Assembly: GCA_023430545.1 (NCBI GenBank)
Contig: JAEZAF010000199.1
Coordinates: 32,915 to 96,914 of the forward strand
Direction of reading: 5' to 3'
DNA from: Chloroflexota bacterium
GTDB lineage: Bacteria; Chloroflexota; Anaerolineae; Aggregatilineales; Phototrophicaceae
Length of the DNA: 64,000 nucleotides
Of this stretch, positions 36,616 to 45,472 are shown one piece after another. How positions within the stretch are numbered: position 1 is the stretch's first letter; each line of letters begins with the position of its first letter. The position numbers and the translations under genes are program-made. The notes under the pieces are model-generated. The model made no database searches and was not told the origin of the DNA. It worked only from the letters and a program-made list of their open reading frames with translations.

Positions 36616-39600
36616 ATGCCAACAGATGATCAGAGGAAAGATCCCTATAATCGGGATGAAGACATCCCGTTTCGGCTGCCTAAGGAAGAGCCGGAGTTAA
36701 GCGACGAAGAACTCCGTGCACAGGACCGACCGGAAACCGGTTGGGCCAGCTTGTCGCAAGCGGTGACGGAAGTGTACGATACCGATGAAACCGAAGACCT
36801 TGAAGTGGTGGACGGTAAGCCGATTCCACCGATTTTAAATCTTGAGGAAGTCGCCAACGAAGACGATGTCCCCTTCCGGCTGCCTTCTTCAGAAGACGGC
36901 GAACCCCGTGAAGGCCGCATGATCAACAAGATGATGACCATGCCGCATCAGAAATCGCCGGACGTGCCATCTCACCAGCAGCAGACACTCGCGGGCAGTG
37001 ACGGGCTTGATCCTAATCCGGACTTCGCTACAGTGCGGCGGTCTGAACCCACCATTCAGACTCCACGTGTGCAGGGTGTCCCGCCTGCAAATGTACCCAC
37101 TGTGCGGCAGGATGACCGCTTCAGACCCGCACAGCAGACGACACAGCCGCATCAGACTTATCGCAATCCCGCAGCGTATAACGCTGCTCCGGCGGTCCCA
37201 TCTCCGGTAGGAAATGGCCCCGCGCCCTATGGTGCTGCCCCTGCCGGTCAGAGCTTACCCAAGCGGCGACCGGGTGAAAACCGGCGTTTCCGTGTAGGCT
37301 GTCTGGCGATTTTCCTCGGACTGTTTGTAACATTCTGCGGCGGCCTTGCCTGTGTCACCAGTGTTGCCGGACTCGTGGCTTATGCCCGCATCGGCGACCT
37401 CCTCGACGAAAATATCGACCGTGTTGATCAGTACGACACGTTCCAGAGCACCTTCCTTTACGACCGCAACGGCGAACAGCTTTATGAGGTCTTCAACGAA
37501 GGCCGCCGCACCAACATCCGGCTGGCTGATATGCCGCAGGATCTGATTAACGCCACTGTCGCCATCGAGGATGACAGCTTCTATGAGAATATCGGCATCG
37601 ACATCCCGGCGACCACGGTTGCGCTGATGGGTTATGTCGGCCTCAATGACTCCACCGCAGGTGGCAGCACTATCACCCAGCAGTTGGTGCGTAATGTGCT
37701 GTTCGACCCGGAGAAACGCGCCGAACGGTCTGCCTCACGTAAGGCGGAAGAGATCCTGCTGGCGATCGCGCTCACCGGACGCAAGAGCAAGGATGAGATC
37801 CTTGAGCTTTACCTCAACGAGATCTACTACGGCAATCTCGCCTATGGCGCTGAAGCCGCCGCACAGGTCTTCTTCGGGAAATCGGCCATTGACCTCACGT
37901 TGGGAGAAGCGGCGCTGCTGGCCGGTCTGCCGCAGTCCCCTGCCGAGCTTGATCCGCTGAACCCGGACCCGATTGTCCAGCAGCAGGTTGAAAACCGCTG
38001 GCGTGAGGTGCTCGACCAGATGGTCGATGAGCGCTTTATCACACAGGAACAGCGAGATGAGGCCATTCGTCAGGGGCTGTCGTTCAGCAGTTCCGACATT
38101 CAGTTCCGTGCCCCCCACTTTACCGTCTGGGTGCAGGGTCAGCTTGAAAACCTGATGACCAGCATCGGCTACGCCCCGGAGGACATCGCCCTCGGCGGTC
38201 TGCGTGTTTACACCACACTGGATATGCGCATCAATGATATGGTGCAGGCCGAAGTGCTCAATCAGGTCAGCAAGCTTCAGGCGCAGAATGTCGGGAACGG
38301 CGCAGTCGTCGTCCTCAAGCCAATCACCGGCGAAGTACTCGCGATGGTCGGCAGTAAGGACTACAACGATGACTCGATTGATGGTCGTGTCAATGTAACC
38401 ACCGCACGCCGTCAGCCCGGAAGTACCATGAAGGCCTTCAATTATGCCGCTGCGCTGGAGCGCGGCATGACTGCTGGCGACATCATCTGGGATACCCGGA
38501 CCAAAATCGGGCTTCCCGGTCAGGCTCCGTATGAACCTGTCAATTACGACGGCACCTTCCACGGACCGATGGCGATGCGCTATGCCCTGGCCAACAGTTA
38601 CAATATCCCGGCGGTGCAGGTACTGCGTCACAATGTCGGTGTCGATTATCTGCTGGACTTTGCAGCACGCTTCGGCGTCCAGAGCCTCGGCACGGATGCC
38701 AGCCTCTATGGGCTTTCGCTGACCCTCGGCGGCGGTGAAATCACCCTGATGGAGCTGACACGCGGTTACAGCGTGTTTGCAATGGGCGGCCAGCTTGTCC
38801 AGACACAGAGCATTCTCTGTGTACTCGATAACGACAACAACATCCTCTATCAGTACGAAAATAGCTGCCCGCACGGCAATCAGACCGAGAACACCTTCAA
38901 CCAGAGCCGCATCACCTCTCAGGTTCTGGACCCGCGTATCGGCTTCCTGATCAGCGACATCCTCAGCGACAATGCAGCCCGCACACCAGTGATGGGTGCG
39001 ACTAGCGACCTCTATACACCGGGGATCATCAGTGCCGTCAAGACCGGTACGACCAATGATGTCAAGGATAACTGGACCGTTGGCTATACTCGTAATGTGG
39101 CGGTCGGTGTCTGGGTCGGCAACAGCCGAGGCGAACCGATGGTCAACTCATCCGGTCTGACCGGCGCGGCCCCGATCTGGAACCGTGTACTGACGCAGAT
39201 CTATTCAAACAATGAGCTGCTATCAGAGTTTGCCTACAACGACCAGCTTCTGAATGACCAGTTCGAGGTCCCGCAGGGGATCAGCCAGCGTCAGGTCTGC
39301 GATCTCCGCGCCCTGACCGATCCGTCAACCCAGTGTCCGCGTCAGCGCAGCGAATGGTTCCTCGACTCCCCCGCCGGAGTTCCAGCAGGTGATGGTACAT
39401 TGGCATATCCGGGCGGCGGATTCCCGCAGCCACCCACCAATCCTGATGAATACGTCGTCCCGGCAGATCCCGGTGTCTACCGTGCCGTGGTCGTACCGAT
39501 CCCTGAACATATTGGCGCTGCAATCCAGTTTCAGGTGACGGATGGTGTCACGCCACCCTCGCCAAAGTACTGCCGGGTGCGCGTTGATCAGATCCAGAAT

Positions 39601-40083
39601 GCACCGGGCGCACAGGAACTGCTGTTCCTCGCCCCACCGCCAGATCCTGTTGACGCCGCCTATGCGGAGCAACATGCACGGCGTGCTGGCCTCGCCTTCC
39701 TGCCCACGATCCAGTGCACGCCGGAACTGGTATCAGGTGCCGGCTTCGGCAGTGGCTATGGTCCGATCGTGGCAACCGCCAGCATCTCATCACCGCAGCC
39801 CGGTCAGGTGGTTCCTGAAGGCGGCATGCCGATCATCGGCACCGTCCGCTTCGATCGCAATCAGGCGCAGTACTTCAAACTGGAGATTCGCGGCGGCCAG
39901 TTCCCCAACTGGACGACCATCGGCGATATTCACTACGATAACGACCTCACCGAAACCCAGCTTGATTTCCTGCCGGGTCCTCCGGGGCTGGTGCCGGGTA
40001 ACTATGAGCTGCAATTGGTTATCATCGCCACTGATTCCTCAATCCTTCAGCAGCCATTTGTGGTCCCCTTTACGGTACAGTGA
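36616..40083 (+). CDS. class A penicillin-binding protein (bifunctional)
   Basis: Polymerises and cross-links peptidoglycan. 1155 residues: a disordered cytoplasmic tail rich in Asp/Glu then Pro/Gln (1-~225) with a repeated PFRLP (18-22, 86-90), a membrane helix (~226-256), and the GT51 transglycosylase with Glu318 in EDDSFYENIG and GGSTITQQLVRN. The transpeptidase domain has Ser603-Lys606 (STMK), SYN (661-663) and KTGT (809-812). A C-terminal Cys-containing linker leads to an Ig-like domain (~1055-1155). The usual EDxxFxxHxG motif carries Asn325 in place of His. It is longer than common PBP1 proteins. The ATG follows GGAG by 11 nt. Confidence 0.93.
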   Translation: MPTDDQRKDPYNRDEDIPFRLPKEEPELSDEELRAQDRPETGWASLSQAVTEVYDTDETEDLEVVDGKPIPPILNLEEVANEDDVPFRLPSSEDGEPREGRMINKMMTMPHQKSPDVPSHQQQTLAGSDGLDPNPDFATVRRSEPTIQTPRVQGVPPANVPTVRQDDRFRPAQQTTQPHQTYRNPAAYNAAPAVPSPVGNGPAPYGAAPAGQSLPKRRPGENRRFRVGCLAIFLGLFVTFCGGLACVTSVAGLVAYARIGDLLDENIDRVDQYDTFQSTFLYDRNGEQLYEVFNEGRRTNIRLADMPQDLINATVAIEDDSFYENIGIDIPATTVALMGYVGLNDSTAGGSTITQQLVRNVLFDPEKRAERSASRKAEEILLAIALTGRKSKDEILELYLNEIYYGNLAYGAEAAAQVFFGKSAIDLTLGEAALLAGLPQSPAELDPLNPDPIVQQQVENRWREVLDQMVDERFITQEQRDEAIRQGLSFSSSDIQFRAPHFTVWVQGQLENLMTSIGYAPEDIALGGLRVYTTLDMRINDMVQAEVLNQVSKLQAQNVGNGAVVVLKPITGEVLAMVGSKDYNDDSIDGRVNVTTARRQPGSTMKAFNYAAALERGMTAGDIIWDTRTKIGLPGQAPYEPVNYDGTFHGPMAMRYALANSYNIPAVQVLRHNVGVDYLLDFAARFGVQSLGTDASLYGLSLTLGGGEITLMELTRGYSVFAMGGQLVQTQSILCVLDNDNNILYQYENSCPHGNQTENTFNQSRITSQVLDPRIGFLISDILSDNAARTPVMGATSDLYTPGIISAVKTGTTNDVKDNWTVGYTRNVAVGVWVGNSRGEPMVNSSGLTGAAPIWNRVLTQIYSNNELLSEFAYNDQLLNDQFEVPQGISQRQVCDLRALTDPSTQCPRQRSEWFLDSPAGVPAGDGTLAYPGGGFPQPPTNPDEYVVPADPGVYRAVVVPIPEHIGAAIQFQVTDGVTPPSPKYCRVRVDQIQNAPGAQELLFLAPPPDPVDAAYAEQHARRAGLAFLPTIQCTPELVSGAGFGSGYGPIVATASISSPQPGQVVPEGGMPIIGTVRFDRNQAQYFKLEIRGGQFPNWTTIGDIHYDNDLTETQLDFLPGPPGLVPGNYELQLVIIATDSSILQQPFVVPFTVQ

Positions 40084-40124
40084 CCGCACCATTAACTGCA
40101 GGCTTGTATAATCAAAGCATCAAG

Positions 40125-40155
40125 GCAGCGGCGAGACATAGGTTCTCGCCGCTGC
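40125..40155. other. strong GC hairpin without T run
   Basis: Perfect 12-bp inverted repeat GCAGCGGCGAGA/TCTCGCCGCTGC with a 7-nt loop, 41 nt after the PBP stop. No T tract follows on either strand, so it may be an RNA-stabilising end or a weak terminator. Confidence 0.5.
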
Positions 40156-40190
40156 TGAGTCTGAACACACCACTTTCAGCCCAGAACCGC

Positions 40191-40196
40191 TATAAT
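40191..40196 (+). promoter_or_regulatory. -10 element for the J-domain gene
   Basis: Perfect TATAAT 45 nt before the chosen ATG. No convincing -35 partner is seen. Confidence 0.4.
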
Positions 40197-40240
40197 TGCA
40201 GCATCTTTCCACACATAACCCAGATGGCTTTCAACCTTTA

Positions 40241-41023
40241 ATGGTACGTTTTGACACTTATAATGCCAGCGCCCATCTCGTGCGCCAATTGGAAAAGTCC
40301 GGCAAAGTTGAGGTGGTCCACGACGGCGGCGATAACCTGCTGGTACAGCTCATCACCGGCGAACTCATCAGCATCTATCTGATCGAAACCGTCATCCCAC
40401 CCTACGAAATCAAACTGACCGTGGCGGATAACAACGCTGCCAATATCTTTACACTCTTTGTAATCTGGGCAGAGATGTTTCTGCCAGAAAGCAATACCAT
40501 CATCATGCCGGACGAGTGGCTGAAAGCGCTCTATACGCTTTACGGTGACCGCATTTACGCCTTCAGCGTCTACGGTAAGGACATCCACATTTTCCCCGCC
40601 TATTTTGAGCCACATGGGCAGGAACGGCTTGTCCGCTATGGGCCAGATGTCAATGTCGCGAACTTCGGCTGCGATTTTCGCGTGATCGATGAGATCCCGA
40701 TGCTGCGCGGCACATGGCGCATCGCTGATTTCGACCATCCTGAGACGGCATCAGCTACTGGTCACAATACTCACCGAACGCGCCACCGCCGACAATCCAC
40801 TACACCAGCACACCGTCCACGTACACCGTGGGAGGTCCTCGGGCTGGAAACCGATGCCGATCAGGCCACGGTAAAGCGCACTTACCGCAGGCTGGCACGT
40901 CAGTATCACCCCGATACCAACACCTCCGCAGATGCCACACATCAGATGCAGCACCTGAACGAAGCCTACGATCTGATCATGCGCGGCTTTGAACAGGCGA
41001 AAAATCACAACGGCAAACCATAG
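40241..41023 (+). CDS. J-domain protein with novel N-terminal domain
   Basis: 260 residues. Residues 195-250 form a DnaJ domain: TPWEVLGLETDADQATVKRTYRRLA, HPD at 223-225, then NEAYDLIM. It should stimulate an Hsp70 (DnaK). No Gly/Phe, zinc-finger or substrate-binding DnaJ regions are present. Residues 1-165 are a compact alpha/beta region I do not recognise (conserved-looking DNLLVQLITGELISIYLIE, MPDEWLKALYTLYGDRIYAF), joined by a His/Arg/Thr linker (~170-194). The J domain at the C-terminus is the reverse of the usual order. The frame is open back to the TATAAT; the ATG at 40241 is the first Met after it. Confidence 0.82.
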   Translation: MVRFDTYNASAHLVRQLEKSGKVEVVHDGGDNLLVQLITGELISIYLIETVIPPYEIKLTVADNNAANIFTLFVIWAEMFLPESNTIIMPDEWLKALYTLYGDRIYAFSVYGKDIHIFPAYFEPHGQERLVRYGPDVNVANFGCDFRVIDEIPMLRGTWRIADFDHPETASATGHNTHRTRHRRQSTTPAHRPRTPWEVLGLETDADQATVKRTYRRLARQYHPDTNTSADATHQMQHLNEAYDLIMRGFEQAKNHNGKP

Positions 41024-41036
41024 CATTAAGACTCGG

Positions 41037-41066
41037 TTGTCTCGAATCGAGCGTTCATACTATAAT
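41037..41066 (+). promoter_or_regulatory. sigma-70-type promoter of the soluble kinase gene
   Basis: TTGTCT (41037-41042), 18-nt spacer, TATAAT (41061-41066); start codon 40 nt further on. Confidence 0.65.
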
Positions 41067-41105
41067 TGCGAAACGTATAAAGCGCGTTCAGAAACAGGGT
41101 ATGCA

Positions 41106-42305
41106 ATGGAATCATTCGATGCAAAGCAGCAGGATCACGATGAACTGGCGATTTTGCGGCACGTCCTCCACACCATTGCGACGTCAGCATCAGCCAAAGG
41201 CAGCATCCAGCCAATTCTCGAACTGGGGCGCAGCCTGACAGGTGCAGCGGGCGCGGCATTTATCCTTTTCAATGATCCCGACCTGATCGAGACTCACGGC
41301 TTTTCACCAGAAGAGACGATTGATACAGAATTCTTCCGGACGGCTGCCAACAGCCTGCCGATGGGTATCCATCTGAATCCGGCGATTGCCGACCGCCCCG
41401 GCAAACAGTATCCCTCATGGCTGATCGCGCAGATCAAATCACAGAAGCAGATCGCTGGCGTGCTGTGGCTGGTTTTCGATTCGTTCCCTGCCGATCATAT
41501 CCCGAATATCGAAATCCTGACCGACGGCCTGAGCATTATCGCCTCGATTTTGCAGTCACAGGCCCGACACGAGAAAATTGTGCGCAATCAGAACGAGTTC
41601 GTCCGCATCGTCTCTCATGACCTGCGCTCACCGTTGACCAGTGTCAAAGGATATGCTGACATGCTGGAAAGCGGTCTGGTCGGCGAACTGGAGGAGAAGC
41701 AGTTCCAGTTCGTTGAAAAGATCTCATCCGGCGTCACTCAGATGGCCGCACTGGTTGAAAATATCCAGGATGCCGGACGTTACGACCCTGAAAACGGCTT
41801 CTTCGAGATGCAGCGTGCCGCCTGTGATGTTGTCGAGATCGTTGACCGCGTGGCGTCCAGCCAGCTTATACCGGCTGAAAAACCCGGTCTCAAAATGGAA
41901 ACCTCGACCACTGATGACATCCCGATTATCAGTGCCGATGCGCACATGCTGGAACGCGCGATCACCAATCTGGTCGATAATGCGGTAAAATACACACCGG
42001 ATGGCGGCCTGATTCAGATCCGCGCCTACCGGCAGAATGATCAGATTATCATTGCGGTGAAGGACAACGGTCTCGGCATCACACCGGAGCATCAGAAGGT
42101 CCTGTTCGAGCGACACCGCCGCATCGCCCGTGAGGAATTCCGGCGCATTAAAGGGACGGGCCTTGGACTATTCATCGTCCGCAGCGCCGCCCAGCGCCAC
42201 GGGGGTGATGCATGGGTCGAAAGTCAGGAAGGACAAGGCAGTACCTTCTACATCCGCATTCCCATTCAGGGGACCAATATCCTGCGGCCAGAAGCACGGG
42301 AATAA
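41106..42305 (+). CDS. soluble histidine kinase with GAF-like sensor domain
   Basis: 399 residues, no membrane helix. Residues ~15-150 look like a degenerate GAF domain (a small-molecule or redox sensor fold). A coiled segment is followed by HisKA with His171 in RIVSHDLRSPLTS, and HATPase_c with NLVDNAVKY, DNGLGI and KGTGLGLFIVRSAAQRHGG. No response regulator is adjacent, so it is an orphan kinase. I chose the ATG at 41106, which has CAGGG upstream and follows a good promoter; the open frame starts earlier inside the preceding gene. A terminator follows. Signal unknown. Confidence 0.87.
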   Translation: MESFDAKQQDHDELAILRHVLHTIATSASAKGSIQPILELGRSLTGAAGAAFILFNDPDLIETHGFSPEETIDTEFFRTAANSLPMGIHLNPAIADRPGKQYPSWLIAQIKSQKQIAGVLWLVFDSFPADHIPNIEILTDGLSIIASILQSQARHEKIVRNQNEFVRIVSHDLRSPLTSVKGYADMLESGLVGELEEKQFQFVEKISSGVTQMAALVENIQDAGRYDPENGFFEMQRAACDVVEIVDRVASSQLIPAEKPGLKMETSTTDDIPIISADAHMLERAITNLVDNAVKYTPDGGLIQIRAYRQNDQIIIAVKDNGLGITPEHQKVLFERHRRIAREEFRRIKGTGLGLFIVRSAAQRHGGDAWVESQEGQGSTFYIRIPIQGTNILRPEARE

Positions 42306-42358
42306 ACAGTCACCCGACTGTTCAGAGCAGAGCCATTCACCATCCGATCGAATGCATT

Positions 42359-42388
42359 GATGCCCCGCTGATACGGGGCATCCGTTTT
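42359..42388 (+). terminator. intrinsic terminator after soluble kinase
   Basis: Perfect 9-bp stem GATGCCCCG/CGGGGCATC with a 6-nt loop followed by CGTTTT, 28 nt before the mutL ATG. Confidence 0.8.
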
Positions 42389-42415
42389 CCTGAAAGTGTC
42401 TGAAAGTGCTGCACC

Positions 42416-44248
42416 ATGCCGATTGAAATCCTCTCGAAAATTGTGATCGACCAGATTGCAGCCGGTGAAGTCGTCGAACGTCCGGCCTCAGTCGTGAAGG
42501 AACTGCTCGAAAACGCGCTGGATGCGGAGGCCACCACTATTCGCGTCAGCATTCAGGAAGGCGGCCAGAAGCTGATCCGTATCAGTGACGATGGCATCGG
42601 CATCCCTGCCAGCGAAGTTGAAGTCGCCTTTATGCGCCATGCCACCAGCAAACTTCGCAGCATCGACGATCTGCAGGTGATTCACACGCTCGGCTTTCGC
42701 GGCGAAGCCCTTGCCAGCATCTCCGCTGTCAGCCGCTTGCAGTTGATGACCCGCCATCACGAAGAAGAAGTTGGCACCCGACTGATGATCGAAGGCGGTG
42801 AGATCACGCTTCGCCAGACAGTCGGCACACCCATTGGCACGGTTATCACTGTCGAGAACCTGTTCTTCAACACACCCGCACGGCTCAAATTCCAGAAGAA
42901 GGAAACCACCGAACGCCGTCAGATCGCCTCGCTCATCACGCATTACGCGATGGCCTATCCCCATGTGCGCTTTATTCTGGAACAGGATAACCGTGAGGTC
43001 TTCCGTTCCAGTGGCAGCGGCCAGCTTGCGGATGTCGTGGTCAAATCGCTCGGCCTGGACAGCTTCAAGCGCATGGTCGAGGTCTATGGTGAACATGAAA
43101 ATATCCGAGTGATGGGTTACACCTCGACGCCGGATTTTTATCGCTCGGATCGCGGTCGTATCACGCTGTTCGTCAATGGGCGTTATATTCAGGACAGCAC
43201 GCTGAATTACGCTGTCGTGCAGGCGTATCACACCCTGCTGGCAAACGGACGCTATCCGATCAGCATTCTGATGATTGAACTTCCGCCGCAGGAAGTTGAT
43301 GTCAACGTGCATCCGACCAAAGCGGAAGTACGCTTCCGTGATCCCAATCTGGTCTTCAGTGCCCTGCAGCGTGCTGTGCGTCATGCAGTTGTCGGGCTGT
43401 CGCAGACGCCGTATTTCAAAAGTACACGGCCCAGTGGAAATACTGGAACTGGTTTTTCAGGGTGGAGCTTCGAGGGGGAAAGCGATTCAGCGGACACCGT
43501 AAACACTGGCTCCGAGCAGATCTCGATGCCGCTGAATATGAATGGCAGCGGACGCTACGCCTCGCAGAGGGACGTTCAGCGCGAACAGCGTGTCGCCCAG
43601 CGTGATGATGACGAACTCGACCTGTCGAATATCCCGGTTGGCGCAGGCACAATTCTCAAGCCGCGCACGTTACCCGTCCTGCGCGTTGTCGGTCAGGTGG
43701 GTGCGATGTATATCATCGCGGAAGGACCTGCGGGGATGTACCTGATCGATCAGCACGCCGCACACGAACGCATCCTCTACGAACAGGTACTTGAGGAATT
43801 CAACCGGCAGCAGCCAATGGCCCAGTTCACGCTCGATGCCCAGACTATCGACCTGCCCCCCACTGAGGCCCGGCTGATCGAAGAACATCAGGAGGTGCTG
43901 GCACGTGCTGGTTTCCTACTGGAATCCTTCGGGACCAATACCTTCCTGATCCGCAGCATCCCGGCCATTCTTGCCAAACAGGACCCGGTCGAAGTCCTCT
44001 CCGGCGTCATTGACGATCTCGAACTTGCCAAGCAGCCAGGGATGCGCGCCATCGAAGACCTGCTGATCCGCTATGTCTGCAAGCGCGCTGCCGTCAAAGC
44101 CGGTCAGATCCTCAGCCTCGATGAGATGCAGAGCCTGATCCGCCAGTTAGAGCGCTGCGAAGCCCCGCACACCTGTCCACATGGCCGCCCGACCATGCTG
44201 CACATGAGCGGCGATCAGCTTGCACGTGAGTTTGGCCGTTCCCGCTGA
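42416..44248 (+). CDS. mutL: DNA mismatch repair protein MutL
   Basis: 610 residues. GHKL ATPase N-terminus: IDQIAAGEVVERPASVVKELLENALDA, DDGIGI, HATSK and GFRGEALASIS. A linker (~340-420) rich in Ser/Gln precedes the C-terminal dimer/endonuclease domain. That domain carries the endonuclease motif DQHA(x2)E(x4)E at Asp445-Glu456 and CPHGRP near the end. It therefore belongs to the nicking MutL type found in bacteria without MutH. No mutS lies in the window. The ATG has only a weak ribosome site; the N-terminal motif at residue ~7 fixes the start. Confidence 0.96.
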   Translation: MPIEILSKIVIDQIAAGEVVERPASVVKELLENALDAEATTIRVSIQEGGQKLIRISDDGIGIPASEVEVAFMRHATSKLRSIDDLQVIHTLGFRGEALASISAVSRLQLMTRHHEEEVGTRLMIEGGEITLRQTVGTPIGTVITVENLFFNTPARLKFQKKETTERRQIASLITHYAMAYPHVRFILEQDNREVFRSSGSGQLADVVVKSLGLDSFKRMVEVYGEHENIRVMGYTSTPDFYRSDRGRITLFVNGRYIQDSTLNYAVVQAYHTLLANGRYPISILMIELPPQEVDVNVHPTKAEVRFRDPNLVFSALQRAVRHAVVGLSQTPYFKSTRPSGNTGTGFSGWSFEGESDSADTVNTGSEQISMPLNMNGSGRYASQRDVQREQRVAQRDDDELDLSNIPVGAGTILKPRTLPVLRVVGQVGAMYIIAEGPAGMYLIDQHAAHERILYEQVLEEFNRQQPMAQFTLDAQTIDLPPTEARLIEEHQEVLARAGFLLESFGTNTFLIRSIPAILAKQDPVEVLSGVIDDLELAKQPGMRAIEDLLIRYVCKRAAVKAGQILSLDEMQSLIRQLERCEAPHTCPHGRPTMLHMSGDQLAREFGRSR

Positions 44249-44280
44249 CATCCCGATGCCCCGCCCGTCCTTTGTCCAGA

Positions 44281-44318
44281 AACAAAAACCGTCGGTATAA
44301 GCCAACGGTTTTTGTTTT
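44281..44318. terminator. bidirectional terminator between mutL and LysM gene
   Basis: 12-bp perfect outer stem AACAAAAACCGT/ACGGTTTTTGTT with an inner GG/CC pair and A/T runs on both flanks. Confidence 0.87.
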
Positions 44319-44353
44319 AATTTATCAGATAGGGTTAAACAGCAACCAACCGG

Positions 44354-45472
44354 CTACCGGCTTGGGATCTTGAACTGCTGGCGGGGGGATTCGCCGCCAA
44401 TGATGCGATAACTTCCCTGCTCATTGCGCAGGGCAACCGCAACCGTCCATTCATAGACGCGTTCCTGTCCATCATTCGGCGTCAGGTTTGTCGGCACCTG
44501 ATAGCTGTTCGTCCGTGAGACACCGGTCACAGGTGGGGCATCCGGCTGACTGACATCGTAGATCTGGATGAAATACGCCTGATCCTCTGCCAGCGCACCC
44601 GCACTCACCCACTGGAGTGTCACACCGCCGGTGATAATCGCCCCCTGCGGCGGATAGACCATATGCGGCGGCGCATAGGTGGGTGTGGGTGTAGCTGTTT
44701 CATCCCCAGAAGGCGTCGGCGACAGCGTCGGTGTGGCGGTAGGGAACGGGACATTCACACACGCGCCAATCTGAATATTGACACTGCAATCCGGGCCGCC
44801 GCTGCGATTCGTGAAGTCGCAGGTCGGCGGGAAGTATAGAGTCAGATTGAGCTGGCGCAACACTTCGATCGTCGTATTGTAGTCCAGCGCAATCGTGACA
44901 ATCGTGTCGCCTTCAACCACGGTATGGCAGTCCACATTGTCGAAGTTCTGGACAAAGGGTGTGATCCCCAGCGTCGCATTGGCGACATTGGTCAGCTCAA
45001 AGCCTACGGGGGTTGGGGTCGGCGTCATCTGTGGGATCAGCAGGATACGGCCTGCCTGAAGGTTATTCAGATCCGGGATCGAAGGGTTGATTGCCTTGAC
45101 AGCCGCTTCAACGCTGAAATCGAAATACCCATACAACTGCATAATTTGCCACAGCGTCTGGCCGCTCTCGATCACATGCTCGATTGGCCCTTCAGTTGGA
45201 GTCGGGGTTTCCGTCTCAGTCGGCGGCGCAGGGGTGAAGCTCGCCAGCGGCGTCTCCAGCACAGCGACTTCCCGCGTCGGTGCCACAGGAGGCGTCGGAG
45301 AAATGGTCGGTGTCAGCGTCTCTGGGACATCCGGCACCGTATCCACATCCTGCTCGATGATGCCTTCCGCTGTAGGAGTCGGTTCCTCGACATCAAAATT
45401 ACACGCGCTGAGCAGCAGGCTCAGCACCAGTACAAGATAAATCATGCGCGTCGCACGGTTGACTGGTCTCAT
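44354..45472 (-). CDS. LysM-repeat lipoprotein
   Basis: 372 residues. Lipoprotein signal peptide with lipobox LSAC (Cys24), then a Thr/Pro/Glu-rich spacer, a LysM at ~110-160 (HVIESGQTLWQIMQLYG...), and a second LysM-like unit (~185-260) interrupted by a CDF...CSVNI cysteine segment. A second Thr/Pro linker leads to a C-terminal Ig/fibronectin-like domain (TLQWVSAGAL). LysM binds peptidoglycan or chitin-type glycans. The ATG at 45472 overlaps the stop of the upstream LysM gene (ATGA), which fixes both the start and an operon; the frame runs on 5' in that gene. Confidence 0.87.
   Translation of the reverse strand: MRPVNRATRMIYLVLVLSLLLSACNFDVEEPTPTAEGIIEQDVDTVPDVPETLTPTISPTPPVAPTREVAVLETPLASFTPAPPTETETPTPTEGPIEHVIESGQTLWQIMQLYGYFDFSVEAAVKAINPSIPDLNNLQAGRILLIPQMTPTPTPVGFELTNVANATLGITPFVQNFDNVDCHTVVEGDTIVTIALDYNTTIEVLRQLNLTLYFPPTCDFTNRSGGPDCSVNIQIGACVNVPFPTATPTLSPTPSGDETATPTPTYAPPHMVYPPQGAIITGGVTLQWVSAGALAEDQAYFIQIYDVSQPDAPPVTGVSRTNSYQVPTNLTPNDGQERVYEWTVAVALRNEQGSYRIIGGESPRQQFKIPSR

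Noticed and set aside
37735..38874. 379-residue minus-strand frame inside the PBP gene
   Set aside because: Fully antisense to conserved transglycosylase and transpeptidase motifs; no start signal and His/Val/Asp-skewed composition typical of shadow frames.
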